Assembly (NCBI GenBank): GCA_946500295.1
Contig: CAMMVF010000015.1
Span: 1 to 63,415, forward strand
Origin: an uncultured Clostridia bacterium
Lineage (GTDB): Bacteria; Bacillota; Clostridia; Oscillospirales; Acutalibacteraceae
Length of the DNA stretch: 63,415 bases
Direction of reading: 5' to 3'
Each line of letters starts with the position of its first letter. Positions within the stretch are counted from its first letter, which is position 1. The notes beneath the pieces are model-generated. The model saw only the letters and a list, made by a program, of their open reading frames with translations, ran no database searches and had not been told where the DNA came from. Below, piece after piece: positions 25,289 to 34,285 of this stretch. The translations under genes were made by a program, and so were the position numbers.

Positions 25289-26752
25289 TTACATATCCGA
25301 ATTGAGATTCACAATCGCTTTAAGGTCATAAAGATATAGCTCCTTCACAGCGGCGGCTTCTGCCTTGATTTTTTCATCAAAGCCTGACTCGGAAAATAAA
25401 GCGTAATAAAATTTCGCTTTTTCTTTCAGCGGAGTCAGCTTTGCTGCGGTATCAAGATATTCGGAATAATCAAACGGCCTGCCCTTGAATTTACATTCAC
25501 CCACCAAATACTCCTTTGAACCTGCGCCAATAGCGAGCAGGTCTATCTCGGTTTCCGCTGCTCTGAGTCCGTTTTCAGCACTCTTGTCCCGAACGGTCGT
25601 TTTTCCCGTCCAGCGTCCCATTTTGGTATAACGAAACGGCAGGGCGTTTTTCTTCTGAAGCTCCCGTACAAATTCTTTACAGACATCTTCAAACGTGAGC
25701 GAGGTAAATTCATGTAATGCAGGCTCAATGAGATATTCATAAACGCCTTCTATGTCTCCGTCCTCAAGCTGTGAAAGATTAGCAAAGCCGAAAGCATACC
25801 AAAAGCGGAAAAAGTTATCGGTCAAACGGTAAGCTCCACGATTGGTATTCGCCTTTTCCTTTGTTCCGACGTCAACGGAAAACTCACGCTCGACAATACC
25901 AAGCTCTATTAAGTTTCTTAAATAAACGCTGGTTTTCGAGGTGTCCTCGACAAGCGATTTTTGACTTATGTCATTCAGCCTCGTGTTGCCTAGCGCTACA
26001 GCCTCGATAATCGAATTGTAAATCGGGGTTTCCCGAAGTTCCTGATGGAGCAAAAACTCCACCTCGCTATACAGCACCGAGCCTTTCGTAAGAATATTTC
26101 GCTTGATATTTTCCGCAACAGAAAGCTCAGGGTTAAACTGATTGAGATAATGCGGAATACCGCCCAGCACTGCATATACAATCACCTTATCCTTTTCCGA
26201 ATAATTCGGGAAAAATCTTGCGGCGTCATAAAACCCCATCTCTTTCATTTTATATATCCCCGTCGCCCTGCCGTACAACGGATTCTTTTCCGCAAGCAGC
26301 TCCTTTTCAATAAAACTCATTGCGCTGCCGCACAGAATGATCATCACCTTGCTGTCTTTGAATACCGTATCCCAAAGGTTTTGCAAAATAGACGGAATAC
26401 TTTTATTCCCTTTGCACATATAGGGAAACTCGTCGATTACAATAAGCTTCTTTTTCTCTCCGTATGGCAAATCGAGAATCGCACGGAAGGCTTTTTCCCA
26501 GTCTGCAAATTCGGTGATATACTGTTTAGCCGGTATATCCTCCCTCAGCAACTGCTTTGAAAACTTTGCAAGCTGTACCCTGTCGGTACTTTGCGTACAG
26601 GAGAAAAAGATGTGCGGCTTGCCCTTGCAAAACTCTCTGAGCGTTTCGGTCTTTCCCACTCGCCTTCTGCCGTACAGAACAATTAACTGACCCTTGTTTT
26701 CTTCGTATTTATCCTGCAAAAACCTAAGCTCCGTTTCTCTGCCTATGAACAT
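25289..26752 (-). CDS. AAA-type ATPase with C-terminal DUF234 domain
   Basis: A 487-aa protein of the archaeal-type ATPase/DUF234 family. Walker A is LYGRRRVGKTE near residue 27, Walker B KLIVIDEFPYM near 100, and sensor LCGSAMSF follows. A winged-helix segment comes next (about 270-340), then the DUF234 C-terminal half with EIDLLAIG...EYLVGECKFKG, a PD-(D/E)XK-like nuclease pattern. Members are widespread in Clostridia and mobile islands; their role is unclear. AT-rich and flanked on both sides by A repeats, so it may have been acquired. AGGAGGCGAGTCG precedes the start. Confidence 0.88.
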   Translation of the reverse strand: MFIGRETELRFLQDKYEENKGQLIVLYGRRRVGKTETLREFCKGKPHIFFSCTQSTDRVQLAKFSKQLLREDIPAKQYITEFADWEKAFRAILDLPYGEKKKLIVIDEFPYMCKGNKSIPSILQNLWDTVFKDSKVMIILCGSAMSFIEKELLAEKNPLYGRATGIYKMKEMGFYDAARFFPNYSEKDKVIVYAVLGGIPHYLNQFNPELSVAENIKRNILTKGSVLYSEVEFLLHQELRETPIYNSIIEAVALGNTRLNDISQKSLVEDTSKTSVYLRNLIELGIVEREFSVDVGTKEKANTNRGAYRLTDNFFRFWYAFGFANLSQLEDGDIEGVYEYLIEPALHEFTSLTFEDVCKEFVRELQKKNALPFRYTKMGRWTGKTTVRDKSAENGLRAAETEIDLLAIGAGSKEYLVGECKFKGRPFDYSEYLDTAAKLTPLKEKAKFYYALFSESGFDEKIKAEAAAVKELYLYDLKAIVNLNSDM

Positions 26753-26908
26753 CGACTCGCCTCCTCAAGCACTAAATCAAAGTTTGTCAAATCCTGATTT
26801 ACTGAATCCTGATTTGATATTATTATATCCACAAACACCCAAAAAATCAAGCGACCTTTGCAACGTCGTAAAAGGCTATCCCCCCCTACCGTGGTTCTTC
26901 TCCTCAGC

Positions 26909-27041
26909 TTTAAATCTTCGCCTGCGTGACAAGCTCATTTGATCACGCCTGCGACGATTGCAACCGTCGCTGGGAAGCTTTGCTCCTCAGGGTTGGGGGA
27001 TTAAACCTCCCCGAAAGACTGAATGTGGGGCTTGGTTATAA
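26909..27041 (-). repeat. Repeat family A copy, slightly shortened
   Basis: TTTAAATCTTCGCCTGCGTG to GGGGCTTGGTTATA. The terminal CCGCC hairpin is missing. Confidence 0.8.
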
Positions 27042-27072
27042 AACAAAAACTCAAGGCTCACTTCGCTCAGCC

Positions 27073-28056
27073 TCACAAGCTCTCACCCGGATATTTCATC
27101 CCCCAAGCTCTTCTCAGCTCGGTCATTATGTCCATAACATCCTTTGTATATCCCAAACACAAGCCGGAAGCATCCTTATTTTTTACCGCTCCTTCCATAT
27201 CCTGCATCTCGTAATACAGGGCGTTTGAAGCTTCGCCGGCTTCAATACTGCGAATATTCCCTGTCTGGGCGTCAACAATAATTGCCTTGTCCGCTCTCGG
27301 GAACTCCATAATTTCAATATATCCCTTTTCACAGCTTATCATGGCTCGCTTCGGCTGTTTTGAATGTAAAGACAGGGCTACCGTAGCCATCTGTTCAACG
27401 CTGTTCTTTAATAATATACTTGCCTGTTCATCACAGCCGGTTGGTGAAGGCTTCCACTGGCTGAGTATTTCAGAGGGCTTCTCGTCCATAAAGCTCCTGA
27501 CAATAGATAAAGCATATACACCAATATCGAGCAAAGCCCCGCCCGCAAGCTTCATATTAAAGAAACGATTATTCATGTCATATTCCTTAAAGCTGCCAAA
27601 ATTAACGGTAATCATCTGAACTCTGCCCAATTCACCGCTGTTTACAAGCTTCCACAGCTCTTTATAAATCGGCATATGCCATATCGTCATCGCTTCAGCC
27701 AGAATCAAGCCCTTATTCTCAGCCAAAGCAATCATCTCATCCAATTCTCTGCTATTTAAGGTAATGGACTTTTCAACAAACAAATGCTTCCCATGCTCGA
27801 GCGCCTTCTTCATAAATTCATAATGGGTGTTGTGAGGGCTGGTGATATATATAATATCAACTTTATCATCCTCAAACATATCATCAATTTTATCATAAAC
27901 CTTGCTTACCTTATATTTTTCAGCAAAGGCAACCGCTTTTTCATAAGTACGATTACCCACTGCATACAGCTTCTTCCCCATTTTATCAAGAGCCTGCGCC
28001 ATTTCATTTGCAATAACGCCTGTTCCGAGAACAGCCCAATTTAAACTATCCTTCAT
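27073..28056 (-). CDS. Gfo/Idh/MocA-family NAD(P)-dependent oxidoreductase
   Basis: A 327-aa dehydrogenase. The N-terminal Rossmann fold opens with WAVLGTGVIANEMAQAL. The EKSIT segment supplies the usual lysine near residue 93, and the C-terminal alpha/beta domain has GGALLDIGVYALSIVRSF with the conserved Asp. This family oxidises sugar or inositol derivatives; the substrate is unknown. It is a single gene. Its stop lies about 30 bases from repeat A. Confidence 0.9.
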   Translation of the reverse strand: MKDSLNWAVLGTGVIANEMAQALDKMGKKLYAVGNRTYEKAVAFAEKYKVSKVYDKIDDMFEDDKVDIIYITSPHNTHYEFMKKALEHGKHLFVEKSITLNSRELDEMIALAENKGLILAEAMTIWHMPIYKELWKLVNSGELGRVQMITVNFGSFKEYDMNNRFFNMKLAGGALLDIGVYALSIVRSFMDEKPSEILSQWKPSPTGCDEQASILLKNSVEQMATVALSLHSKQPKRAMISCEKGYIEIMEFPRADKAIIVDAQTGNIRSIEAGEASNALYYEMQDMEGAVKNKDASGLCLGYTKDVMDIMTELRRAWGMKYPGESL

Positions 28057-28240
28057 CAGTATCTCTTCCTTTCGTATCTGATTAAAATCCGGCTTGACCT
28101 ATATATTATCTCCCGCGAAAATTACAGTTAAATCAATTTTTAAAAGCTTGATGTTATGATATCCAGGATATCGGCATAAAACGGGCAACAAAGGCTACTC
28201 AAATAATTTGAGATGTTCAGAGCTTTTTAAATGACAAGCC

Positions 28241-28873
28241 TCAAGTTATCCACTTTAATCTATGGATTTCATTTTGCAGGTTTGACAAAAATCTGCCTGC
28301 GTGTGCGCCGTCCATCTGCGTATGATGAAACTGAAAGGAGAGCGTCAGATAGTATTTAAGCCATTTCTTTTTGTATCTGCCCCAAATAATAAACGGATTA
28401 TTGAAAATGCCGCTATTCATGCCGACAGCCCCGTCAATTTCCGTATCTACGATTGCAGATGTTCCAATCACCATACTGTTTTCGGACAAATCCCTGTCCC
28501 GACAGCTTGCAGCCACCTCAGCCGTATATTTCAGATACTCCTCATTGAATTTATTAATATCTGCATCATATAAAATATCGCAGGAGCTTACTTCGCCTTC
28601 CTTATTTTTTACAATCGTATTTACCGCTATCGTATCATACTGAATCAGTTTATCGCCGACCGGAAGTGTGTAAAACTCCTTTACATTTACCGCAGCACTG
28701 CCTATACAATAGTCGAGCAGCATATTGAATTTTAGTTTTCTTTTTCTGCTCACCCTTATCAGATTCGTAACATCAAAGGTTTTGAAAAAGGTTACCATAG
28801 GATTGGGCGCATTCATCCAAAGCTCATACGCCGCCGCCCTTGTTGTATCTTTGGGATTTACTTCTTTAGGCAT
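28241..28873 (-). CDS. CatA-like O-acetyltransferase (chloramphenicol acetyltransferase fold)
   Basis: A 210-aa protein of the CAT family, with the active-site histidine in FQFHHTQMDGAHAGRF near residue 190 and a family-typical NPMVTFFKTFDVTNL N-terminus. True CATs inactivate chloramphenicol with acetyl-CoA; many CAT-like proteins in gut Clostridia do not, so resistance cannot be claimed. It is the last gene of a three-gene operon with GyrI-like and DUF3795 proteins. Confidence 0.88.
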   Translation of the reverse strand: MPKEVNPKDTTRAAAYELWMNAPNPMVTFFKTFDVTNLIRVSRKRKLKFNMLLDYCIGSAAVNVKEFYTLPVGDKLIQYDTIAVNTIVKNKEGEVSSCDILYDADINKFNEEYLKYTAEVAASCRDRDLSENSMVIGTSAIVDTEIDGAVGMNSGIFNNPFIIWGRYKKKWLKYYLTLSFQFHHTQMDGAHAGRFLSNLQNEIHRLKWIT

Positions 28874-28905
28874 AATGACCTCCGCCCATTCTAAACCACA
28901 GCCAT

Positions 28906-29541
28906 TTACTCAATTTTCTTTATCGGGTGTCGTACAACTGTTTTCAGCCTGCTCACATCACACCTTCTCGGGTCGCTCAGATAGATTTCGTGATGGTATC
29001 TCGTATCCGTAATGTCCAGTTCATACCCGTTTGCTTTCATATAGTCGTGCATTAAATCAACGGTGGCAGGCTCATCATCATAAGAGCCGATGTGCATACA
29101 CTGAACGCAAGTCCCCTCATCATATGTGAAAAACTTCACTCTTGAAAAATCCTGTTTTTTCTTTTTTGTTGCTTCCTGAACTGCCCACTCAAAATCTTCC
29201 TTCGTTACAAAGTCCGGCAACCGAATCATAGATATAAAGTGCATATCTTCTTTTCTGGCATAATCAAGCCCTTCTGTGTTTTCCTGCCACCAAAGCCCCT
29301 CGAGCGGCGGCACTACATATTCAAAGAAGCCCTCAATTTTATGTGTTCCTTTGTAGCTCATCTTGATAGTAAAGGCAATTCCATATAACAAGCCGATTGA
29401 GTTTTTATACTCCCCGTTTTCTTCGTTGGGATTACCTTTTCCTCTAACTGCGATATAGTTCATTTTGGGAATATCTACGATACCGGGCTTGTTCTTCGGC
29501 ATATAGAATTCCTTGTATTCTTTCTTATAATCAAAAGCCAT
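28906..29541 (-). CDS. GyrI-like small-molecule-binding domain protein
   Basis: A 211-aa cytosolic protein of the GyrI-like family that binds drugs or toxins in many regulators, here without a DNA-binding domain. Features: the FDYKKEYKEFYMPKNKPGIVDIP N-terminal strand, MNYIAVRGKGNPNEE, and the GSYDDEPATVDLMHDYMKANGYE segment typical of the fold. AAGGAG precedes the start. Sandwiched between DUF3795 and CatA-like genes, it may take part in stress or detoxification. Confidence 0.85.
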   Translation of the reverse strand: MAFDYKKEYKEFYMPKNKPGIVDIPKMNYIAVRGKGNPNEENGEYKNSIGLLYGIAFTIKMSYKGTHKIEGFFEYVVPPLEGLWWQENTEGLDYARKEDMHFISMIRLPDFVTKEDFEWAVQEATKKKKQDFSRVKFFTYDEGTCVQCMHIGSYDDEPATVDLMHDYMKANGYELDITDTRYHHEIYLSDPRRCDVSRLKTVVRHPIKKIE

Positions 29542-29589
29542 TTTCTTTACTCCTTATCAAACAGTTTTTTACCGCATACAGGCATTACT

Positions 29590-29931
29590 CTACGTATTCG
29601 ACCCTTTCAAATTTTCCAAAGCAGGGGGATTATTTTCGAGTATCACCCTAACAGTCGGGCAGGTTTCTAATTCAGAACAGTCGCCGCAGGTGGAAACGCC
29701 TTTTTTCAACGCACATTTCCGAATTTCGCACATATGCTCACAAAATACTGTTTTAACGCCGTTCACACGACAGCCCTCGCAGTTGATATGCTCAGGCAGA
29801 ATAGGCGCATTATTTAACTGCGCCCACAGCTTTGCCGTTTTCTCACGCAGGGCTTGGTCATTATTGCTTGTGGCAATATATGCGTCGCATTTTTCGCAAT
29901 TCAGTCCGCAGTATGCAATCATATCCTTCAT
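29590..29931 (-). CDS. DUF3795 cysteine-rich protein
   Basis: A 113-aa protein with the DUF3795 pattern: YCGLNCEKCDAYIAT at the N-terminus, then CEGCR, FCEHMCEIRKCA and CGDCSELETCP. The many cysteines suggest metal binding. Function unknown. First gene of the three-gene operon, with GGGGAGG before its start. Confidence 0.85.
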   Translation of the reverse strand: MKDMIAYCGLNCEKCDAYIATSNNDQALREKTAKLWAQLNNAPILPEHINCEGCRVNGVKTVFCEHMCEIRKCALKKGVSTCGDCSELETCPTVRVILENNPPALENLKGSNT

Positions 29932-30037
29932 GGTTATGTACCTCCCCTAAATATGGAGTAGTTTACGAGAATATTATACCGCTATAACCCATCAATCACA
30001 ACAAAAACCGAAAACTTTTCCCGCCACACATTACACA

Positions 30038-30067
30038 AATAGGCAGTCTCTGATGAGACTGCCTATT
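30038..30067 (-). terminator. Terminator of the greA-lysS operon
   Basis: AATAGGCAGTCTC and GAGACTGCCTATT pair perfectly around four bases, about 20 bases past the lysS stop; a short T-rich stretch follows on both strands. Confidence 0.75.
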
Positions 30068-30088
30068 GTTTAGCAAATTATGCGGTTT

Positions 30089-31576
30089 CTATTTATCCAA
30101 GCTCTTCATTGTCGGGAAGAGCAAAACATCTCTTATAGCTGCGGAGTCTGTAAGCAGCATTACCATTCTGTCGATTCCGAAGCCTATGCCGCCTGTTGGG
30201 GGCATACCGATTTCGAGGGCGTTGAGGAAGTCCTCGTCGGTGGTGTTTGCCTCCTCATCTCCGAGCGATAAAAGCTCCTCCTGCTGCTTAAATCTCTCGC
30301 GCTGGTCAATAGGGTCGTTAAGCTCCGAGTAGGCGTTCGCCATCTCCCAGCCGTTCATAAAGAACTCGAACCTCTCAACATAGTCGGGGTTGTCCGGCTT
30401 TTTCTTTGTCAGCGGGGAAATCTCTATCGGGTGATCCATTACAAAGGTCGGCTGAATCATGTGCTCCTCAGCGAAAGCCTCAAAGAAGAGGTTTAATATA
30501 TCGCCCTTTTTGTGGTGAGGCTCAAATTCAACGCCCTTTTCCTTTGCCACAGCCTTTGCCTGCTCGTCCGTCTCGATTTCGTTAAAGTCAACGCCCGAAT
30601 ACTTCTTAACAGCGTCAAGCATGGTTATCCTCTCAAACGGCTTGCCAAGATCCATCTCAACTCCGCCGTAGGTGATTTTGGTTGTGCCCAAAACCTCCTT
30701 GGCTACGTGGCGGTAGAGGTTTTCTGTTAAATCCATCATGCCGTTGTAGTCGGTGTAAGCCTGATAAAGCTCCATCAATGTAAACTCGGGGTTGTGGCGG
30801 GTGTCGATTCCCTCGTTTCTGAACACCCTGCCTATCTCGTAAACCCTCTCAAGTCCGCCGACTATCAGCCTTTTGAGGTAAAGCTCCAGAGATATTCTGA
30901 GCTTGAAGTCCTCATCAAGCGCATTGAAATGGGTGGTAAAGGGTCTCGCCGCCGCTCCGCCGGCATTGGACACGAGCATGGGGGTTTCAACCTCCATAAA
31001 GCCCTGCGAATCCAGATAGGAGCGAATAGAGCTCAAAATCTTAGAGCGCTTTATAAATGTATCTCTCACCTCGGGATTCATAATCAAATCCACATAGCGC
31101 TGACGGTATCTCAAATCAGTGTCCTTGAGTCCGTGGTACTTCTCGGGCAGGGGCTTTAAGGATTTTGCGAGCATCCTGACCTGCTTGGCGTGCACGCTTA
31201 TCTCCCCGACCTTGGTCTTGAACACAAAGCCCTTTATCTCTACTATATCGCCTATATCCCACTTTTTCAGCAGATTGTAGGCCTCCTCGCCGAGGTCGTC
31301 GTATCTTGCGAAAACCTGCATCTTGCCGCTTTTGTCGTGAACGTCCAAAAAGGAAACCTTGCCCTTTCCTCTTTTTGACATAACTCGTCCGGCTATGCAG
31401 ACGTCATTATTCTCAAGTTCGTCAAAGCGCTGTACTATTTCGGCGTTTGAAATATCCCTGTCGCTCGTCGTTATCTCAAACGGGTCCTGTCCCATTTCCT
31501 GCAAGGTCCTGAGCTTATCCCTGCGGATTTTCAAAAGGTCGCCCGAATCGTTTCTCTGCTGATTATTTTCCGCCAT
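30089..31576 (-). CDS. lysS: Lysyl-tRNA synthetase, class II
   Basis: A 495-aa enzyme charging tRNA-Lys. The N-terminal OB-fold anticodon-binding domain (about 60-170: CIAGRVMSKRGKGKVSFLDVHD) precedes the class II catalytic core with motif 2 VYEIGRVFRNEGID and motif 3 PPTGGIGFGIDRMVMLLT. Length and motifs are standard. It follows greA by 24 bases with its own AGGGAGG site, and the pair form an operon. Confidence 0.97.
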   Translation of the reverse strand: MAENNQQRNDSGDLLKIRRDKLRTLQEMGQDPFEITTSDRDISNAEIVQRFDELENNDVCIAGRVMSKRGKGKVSFLDVHDKSGKMQVFARYDDLGEEAYNLLKKWDIGDIVEIKGFVFKTKVGEISVHAKQVRMLAKSLKPLPEKYHGLKDTDLRYRQRYVDLIMNPEVRDTFIKRSKILSSIRSYLDSQGFMEVETPMLVSNAGGAAARPFTTHFNALDEDFKLRISLELYLKRLIVGGLERVYEIGRVFRNEGIDTRHNPEFTLMELYQAYTDYNGMMDLTENLYRHVAKEVLGTTKITYGGVEMDLGKPFERITMLDAVKKYSGVDFNEIETDEQAKAVAKEKGVEFEPHHKKGDILNLFFEAFAEEHMIQPTFVMDHPIEISPLTKKKPDNPDYVERFEFFMNGWEMANAYSELNDPIDQRERFKQQEELLSLGDEEANTTDEDFLNALEIGMPPTGGIGFGIDRMVMLLTDSAAIRDVLLFPTMKSLDK

Positions 31577-31600
31577 CTGTATTCCTCCCTGTCAAAGGGC

Positions 31601-32080
31601 TTAAAAATCCCTTGATATCTCCAAAATTGTGTATTCTACTTCTCCCGATGGAGTCTCAACGCTCACTGTGTCGCCGATAGTCTTGCCTACCAATGCGGCT
31701 CCGACCGGAGACTCGTTGGAAATCATTCCGTTTGCAGGGTCTGCGTCGTTTGTCGGGACTATTTTGTAGCTTACCTCCATGCCGCCTACGCTGAGCTTTA
31801 CGGTAACTCCTATGCTTACGGTCTCGGTGTCGATTTCGCTGTCGTCGATTATCCTTGCGCTTTTAAGGGTGTTCTCTATTGTGGCTATTCTTGCTTCCAA
31901 AATCGCCTGGTCATTTTTAGCCTCGTCATATTCGCTGTTTTCCGAAAGGTCGCCAAAGGAAAGCGCAACCTTGATCTTCTCCGCCACTTCTTTTCGCTTG
32001 ACGGTTTTCAGCTCATCAAGCTCCTTCTCGAGCTTTGCCTTGCCTTCCATAGTCAACAATATCTCTTTTTGATTCTGCAT
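31601..32080 (-). CDS. greA: Transcription elongation factor GreA
   Basis: A 159-aa factor that rescues backtracked RNA polymerase by stimulating transcript cleavage. The N-terminal coiled coil carries the two acidic tip residues in FGDLSENSEYDEAK, and the C-terminal FKBP-like domain ends with SPVGAALVGKTIGD. It leads the greA-lysS operon. Confidence 0.96.
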   Translation of the reverse strand: MQNQKEILLTMEGKAKLEKELDELKTVKRKEVAEKIKVALSFGDLSENSEYDEAKNDQAILEARIATIENTLKSARIIDDSEIDTETVSIGVTVKLSVGGMEVSYKIVPTNDADPANGMISNESPVGAALVGKTIGDTVSVETPSGEVEYTILEISRDF

Positions 32081-32148
32081 TTTGCAACCATCCTTTTCGG
32101 CGTATATTTTTCATAAAAATCCACTGCGCCGGCTGATTTCCGACGCAT

Positions 32149-32997
32149 TTACAGTTTATTATAAGCCTTTGGAGGCGTGGTGTCAATACCGATACCGCTC
32201 ACTCCTGCGAGATAAATTGAAAGCTCTGCGGCTGAGGCAGGTTTGTCTCCTATATAGAAGGTATGGGGAGTTAAACGGGCAAGCTCACGGCATTTTTCGA
32301 CTGAATACAAAGCTTGGGAAAAGTACTCTGCGCTCATCCAAAGGGGCTTTAGCTTTTTCAGGCTCGGCGGCAGGCTCCAGCCGTAGCGGTTGACCGCCCT
32401 TATCGTTCCGTTTTGCCCTGCCCTGCCCGAGGTAAACATCAGCGCCCCTCCACCCTTAAAGCCCTGAAGGCTTACATATTTTGGAGCTACGAAAACATTG
32501 CAGTTTCCCACGCTGCCGCTTTTTGTATGCAGGCTCACGCAGGCGCCGTACTCGCCCATGGCGTAATCGGGGAAGGATGAGTATGCTCCGGAGCGGGTCA
32601 GCACCTTCATCCGACCGCATAGCGGTAAAAACAGCGGGGCGTAGCGGCTGTAACTGCCGTCGAGGTCGCAAAAGCAGAGGGTGATTTTCCTCTGCCTACC
32701 CTTTAGCAGGGAAAGCACCTCCAGCGCACCGTTTATTGCCATTATCCGCTCAAGGCTGCGAGAATAAAACCTCTTAAACCCGAGCTTTTTCGGCAGTAAA
32801 ACCTCCGGCGAGCACAGCACCCACCCACGGCCTTCCCCGCACAGCTGCGCTATTCGTTTCCAGTCCGCTCTTCCTCTTATATTTATGTAGTTTATTTTAA
32901 GCCTGCTTTGGCGCAGCTGCTCACAGCTTATCTCTCCCTTTTTAAGCCGCTCGGCAAGCCCTCCCCTGCCGGGCTCAAAGCTGAGTATTGATATCAT
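32149..32997 (-). CDS. Hypothetical protein (282 aa)
   Basis: A cytosolic protein, basic and without signal peptide or clear TM. It has a C-terminal half with cysteine/aromatic segments (ITLCFCDLDGSYSRYAPLFLPLCGRMKVLTRSG) and a SIYLAGVSGIGIDTTPPKA tail. I do not recognise it; the pattern of alternating short strands and glycine turns suggests a Rossmann-like or sensor-type fold. The start at 32997 has AGGTGG; the open frame upstream is only repeat B/C sequence. It is transcribed toward greA, 70 bases away, perhaps as the first gene of that operon. Confidence 0.6.
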   Translation of the reverse strand: MISILSFEPGRGGLAERLKKGEISCEQLRQSRLKINYINIRGRADWKRIAQLCGEGRGWVLCSPEVLLPKKLGFKRFYSRSLERIMAINGALEVLSLLKGRQRKITLCFCDLDGSYSRYAPLFLPLCGRMKVLTRSGAYSSFPDYAMGEYGACVSLHTKSGSVGNCNVFVAPKYVSLQGFKGGGALMFTSGRAGQNGTIRAVNRYGWSLPPSLKKLKPLWMSAEYFSQALYSVEKCRELARLTPHTFYIGDKPASAAELSIYLAGVSGIGIDTTPPKAYNKL

Positions 32998-33034
32998 TTT
33001 TCCACCTGCACAACTTTTATTTTTCGGCATACAG

Positions 33035-33345
33035 CCGTTAAAATATATGTGCAATCGAACCGGTGTATGCGCCGTTGGCAAGCTCAGCCGGGGGCAAACG
33101 CAGTGATATAGCGGCTTCGCTGCGGTTGTGGAAGCCGCGAGCGGCTTGGATTTGAAGCAGCCTGTGCGAAGCTTAAGTTTTGCTGCCCGAAACCCGCACA
33201 ATTTTATAACGAGCAGAGTATAAAGGATTACTCTGTAAAAAAGGATAGAGACTTTAAGCGTGAAAAAAGCTCCAAAAGGACACAGCCTTTTAATTGGCAC
33301 AAATGCACACGAGCGCAGTGCAGTAAAACGTAGGGATAAAAAAGC
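33035..33345 (-). repeat. B/C repeat mosaic (reverse)
   Basis: Contains GTGATATAGCGGCTTCGCTGCGG, the GAAGCCGCGAGCGGC stem, the GTGCGAAGC... CCGCACAA block, ATTTTATAACGAGC, and a reverse C block (GGCACAAATGCACACGAGCGC... ACGTAGG). Confidence 0.75.
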
Positions 33346-33354
33346 ATTTGCCGC

Positions 33355-33385
33355 TTGACAGACAATACTATGTATGATATAGTAT
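33355..33385 (+). promoter_or_regulatory. Promoter and PadR operator
   Basis: TTGACA (33355-33360), 17 bases, TATAGT (33378-33383). The perfect inverted repeat ATACTAT-N7-ATAGTAT (33365-33385) covers the spacer and -10, as expected for autorepression by the PadR protein encoded next. Confidence 0.8.
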
Positions 33386-33405
33386 AACGCGTGAGGTGGT
33401 ATAAA

Positions 33406-33723
33406 ATGGATGTACAGCTAAAGCGGGGTCTGCTCGAAATCTGCGTACTGGCTGCGCTCGAGAAAGAGAACTCCTACGGCTACAAAATCATCAAGGACGT
33501 CTCCGGCTGCATCAAAATATCAGAATCCACTCTATATCCTATTCTAAAGCGCCTTGAAAACGGCGGATGCCTGACGGTGCACTCGGTTGAGCACAACGGC
33601 AGGCTGAGAAAATACTACAAAATCACCGCCAAGGGCAAGGAGCGGGTCGGAGAATTTTTGAACGAGTGGGATGACGTCATGAATGTATATTATTTTATAA
33701 AGGGGGAGCATCTGAGTGAATAA
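33406..33723 (+). CDS. PadR-family transcriptional repressor
   Basis: A 105-aa winged-helix regulator: LKRGLLEICVLAALEKENSYGYKI, SESTLYPILKRLENGG, then NGRLRKYYKITAKGKE, the standard PadR sequence pattern. The start at 33406 has AGGTGG. It heads a three-gene operon with DUF1700 and DUF4097 proteins, a well-known arrangement linked to envelope stress or ligand response. The inverted repeat over its promoter indicates autorepression. Confidence 0.92.
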   Translation: MDVQLKRGLLEICVLAALEKENSYGYKIIKDVSGCIKISESTLYPILKRLENGGCLTVHSVEHNGRLRKYYKITAKGKERVGEFLNEWDDVMNVYYFIKGEHLSE

Positions 33724-34285
33724 GGGAGAATTTTTAGCGCAGCTGAGGCTCAGGCTAGGCGCGCTAAGTAAGCAGGAGCTTGAAAAAACCATACAGTATT
33801 ACAGCGAAATTATCGACGATATGCTTGAGGAGGGGGTGAGCGAGGAAGACGCCGTGGCAAATCTCGAGAGTGTTGAGGAGATAGCCAGCAGGATAATTGA
33901 GGAAAATGCGGGAGCCTTGCAGAGTGCTCATACCGACATGGCGCAGAGTAGGAAAAAGACGAGGACTTGGCTGGTAGTGCTGTTGATCTGCCTTTTTCCT
34001 GTTTGGATAACGCTCTTTTGCGTGTATATCGCAGTTTGGGCTGCGGTGGCTTCCCTGCTGGCGGCAGGAGCCGGAATGGCGCTGAGTCTGCCGCTCACGG
34101 CTATCGGAGCAGTGTTTACCTTTATGGAAACGGGCTGGTACTCAGGCGTGTTTGAAGCCGGTGCGGCGCTGATAATCTCGGGGCTTGGGATTCTGCTGTT
34201 TATCGGTATGATATACCTTATCAAATCGCTTATCAGGTTTACAGGGTTTATTTTTAACAAGCTCAGAGGAAAGGACGGGGTATGA
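33716..34285 (+). CDS. DUF1700 (HAAS domain) membrane protein
   Basis: A 189-aa protein. The cytosolic N-terminal HAAS helical domain (NKGEFLAQLRLRLGALSKQE... YYSEIIDDMLEEG... EEIASRIIEE) is followed by three or four transmembrane helices (about 82-105, 108-130, 140-170). It starts with GTG and overlaps the PadR gene by eight bases. DUF1700 proteins pair with PadR regulators and may sense or transduce an envelope signal. Confidence 0.9.
   Translation: MNKGEFLAQLRLRLGALSKQELEKTIQYYSEIIDDMLEEGVSEEDAVANLESVEEIASRIIEENAGALQSAHTDMAQSRKKTRTWLVVLLICLFPVWITLFCVYIAVWAAVASLLAAGAGMALSLPLTAIGAVFTFMETGWYSGVFEAGAALIISGLGILLFIGMIYLIKSLIRFTGFIFNKLRGKDGV

Noticed and set aside
28241-28873. A chloramphenicol resistance gene
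   Set aside because: The CAT fold and active-site histidine are clear, but CAT-like proteins of this kind often lack that activity, so resistance cannot be claimed.
32998-33300. N-terminal extension of the 282-aa hypothetical protein
   Set aside because: It is repeat B/C sequence read in frame, without a ribosome binding site, whereas 32997 has one.
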